From NCBI GenBank assembly GCA_900765125.1, contig CAAFQL010000147.1:1-5337 (forward strand): a DNA stretch of 5,337 nt, in the 5' to 3' direction. The position numbers and the translations under genes were made by a program. Under the pieces are notes generated by a model that had not been told where the DNA came from, searched no databases, and was given only the letters and a program-made list of their open reading frames with translations. Of the stretch, positions 5,049 through 5,337 are shown piece after piece. Positions within the stretch are counted from its first letter, which is position 1. Every line of letters starts with the position of its first letter. The stretch comes from Oscillospiraceae bacterium. Lineage in GTDB: Bacteria; Bacillota; Clostridia; Oscillospirales; Ruminococcaceae.

Positions 5049-5337
5049 TCACGTTTTTTCTCGTACCGAACGGTGCCGCGTAGCGGCAGAGCCAGAGCGC
5101 CGGTTCCCACGGGGCGGTGGGGCGGCTGGCTCAGTGATCGGTGGCGTTTTTCTTGAAAAGTCACCATAAAATCCACTTTTCTTGATTACAGGAGTTCTGA
5201 AAGCCGCATAAATACTAGATTTTTGATATGCATAGGTGGTGAAGAAATCCAAGATAAGGGGCTTTTCAATAATTACAAAATCTATCCATCCATCCCCCTT
5301 GATAGATAGCTTGATTACTCTCTTGATTACTCTCTTG
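5049..5337 (-). CDS. Open frame running in from the right edge, possible 3' end of a gene
   Basis: The minus strand is open in one frame from the window edge to a TGA at 5049-5051, at least 95 codons, with no ATG inside. A TTG at 5250-5252 is the only plausible internal start. The edge part reads as repeated R-V-I-K units produced by the 12-bp tandem repeat. The middle (G-W-I-D-F-V-I-I-E-K, then D-F-F-T-T-Y-A-Y) looks protein-like. The last 35 residues are Pro-, Arg- and Ala-rich and merely follow the GC-rich inverted repeats. I do not recognise a family. It may be the C-terminus of a gene beyond the window or chance openness. The 175-residue gene begins 85 bases further left in the same direction with its own promoter. 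Confidence 0.25.
   Translation of the reverse strand, partial: KRVIKRVIKLSIKGDGWIDFVIIEKPLILDFFTTYAYQKSSIYAAFRTPVIKKSGFYGDFSRKTPPITEPAAPPPRGNRRSGSAATRHRSVREKT
5074..5132. repeat. GC-rich cluster of nested inverted repeats
   Basis: TGCCGC-GTA-GCGGCA forms a 6-bp hairpin (5074-5088). Just to the right, GAGCCA (5089-5094) and TGGCTC (5127-5132) are inverted around an inner hairpin CCCAC-GGGGCG-GTGGG (5106-5121). The stretch is much richer in G and C than its surroundings. Such clusters occur at transfer origins, replication origins and strong terminators. It lies upstream of the 175-residue gene's promoter and could also end a leftward transcript entering from the right. The structure is seen; the role is unknown. 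Confidence 0.55.
5298..5337. repeat. 12-bp tandem repeat running off the window, iteron-like
   Basis: Units start at 5298 (CTTGATAGATAG), 5310 and 5322 (CTTGATTACTCT, identical) and 5334 (CTTG, cut by the window end), an exact 12-bp period. Related CTTGAT-Y-AC words lie outside the array at 5181-5189 and 5044-5052. Tandem short repeats near inverted repeats and an HTH gene are typical of replication-origin or partition sites. Because 12 is a multiple of 3, they could instead be coding repeats in the minus-strand open frame. Confidence 0.65.

Noticed and set aside
5298..5337. CRISPR array
   Set aside because: The units are 12-bp direct tandem repeats without spacers.

Overview
The window looks like accessory DNA from a Gram-positive, low-GC bacterium (Firmicutes, probably a gut Clostridia-type host). 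The reasons are strong AGGAGG-type ribosome binding sites, sigma-A-like promoters (one is TTGACA-17-TATACT), a lipobox signal peptide, and a protease closest to Bacillus-type glutamyl endopeptidases. There is no core housekeeping gene, rRNA or tRNA. A tyrosine recombinase, coiled-coil DNA-binding-type proteins, inverted repeats and tandem repeats point to a plasmid or integrative element. The species cannot be fixed from sequence alone.

Left part (1-1438, + strand): a visibly AT-rich two-gene operon encodes a small secreted lipoprotein and, overlapping it by ATGA, a secreted V8/glutamyl-endopeptidase-like serine protease with an intact His-Asp-Ser triad. It reads as extracellular cargo. At 1440-1516 a 10-bp direct repeat runs into a perfect 28-bp inverted repeat with a 4-base loop. 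This separates the operon from the convergent genes and probably terminates transcription from both sides.

Middle part (1522-3751, - strand, less AT-rich): a two-gene operon. The upstream gene is an atypical tyrosine recombinase with a full catalytic set (R165, K229, H270, R273, H334, Y344). Four bases after its stop begins a 392-residue coiled-coil protein of unknown function, whose ribosome binding site lies in the last codons of the recombinase gene.

Region 3752-4436 has no convincing gene but is rich in signals: a strong leftward promoter (4303-4331), a roughly 545-base untranslated stretch before the recombinase gene, several hairpins, a palindrome at 4203-4226, and an intrinsic terminator (4382-4421) for the next gene. 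Region 4437-4964 (- strand) encodes a 175-residue coiled-coil protein with a C-terminal helix-turn-helix. Its promoter carries a second copy of the same palindrome (4981-5004). The two palindromes (TGTATC-N12-GATACA) share 20 of 24 bases, including a central TTTAAT in the same orientation, and flank the regulator gene. They may be operators for the 175-residue protein, or dif-like crossover sites for the recombinase.

Right edge (5005-5337): a promoter, a GC-rich nest of inverted repeats, a 12-bp tandem repeat that runs off the window, and an open frame on the - strand that may be the end of a gene lying mostly outside. This could be an origin-type region, but that is inference. The most interesting unit is the whole leftward module at 1522-5032: HTH coiled-coil protein, shared palindromes, long structured leader, recombinase and coiled-coil partner.
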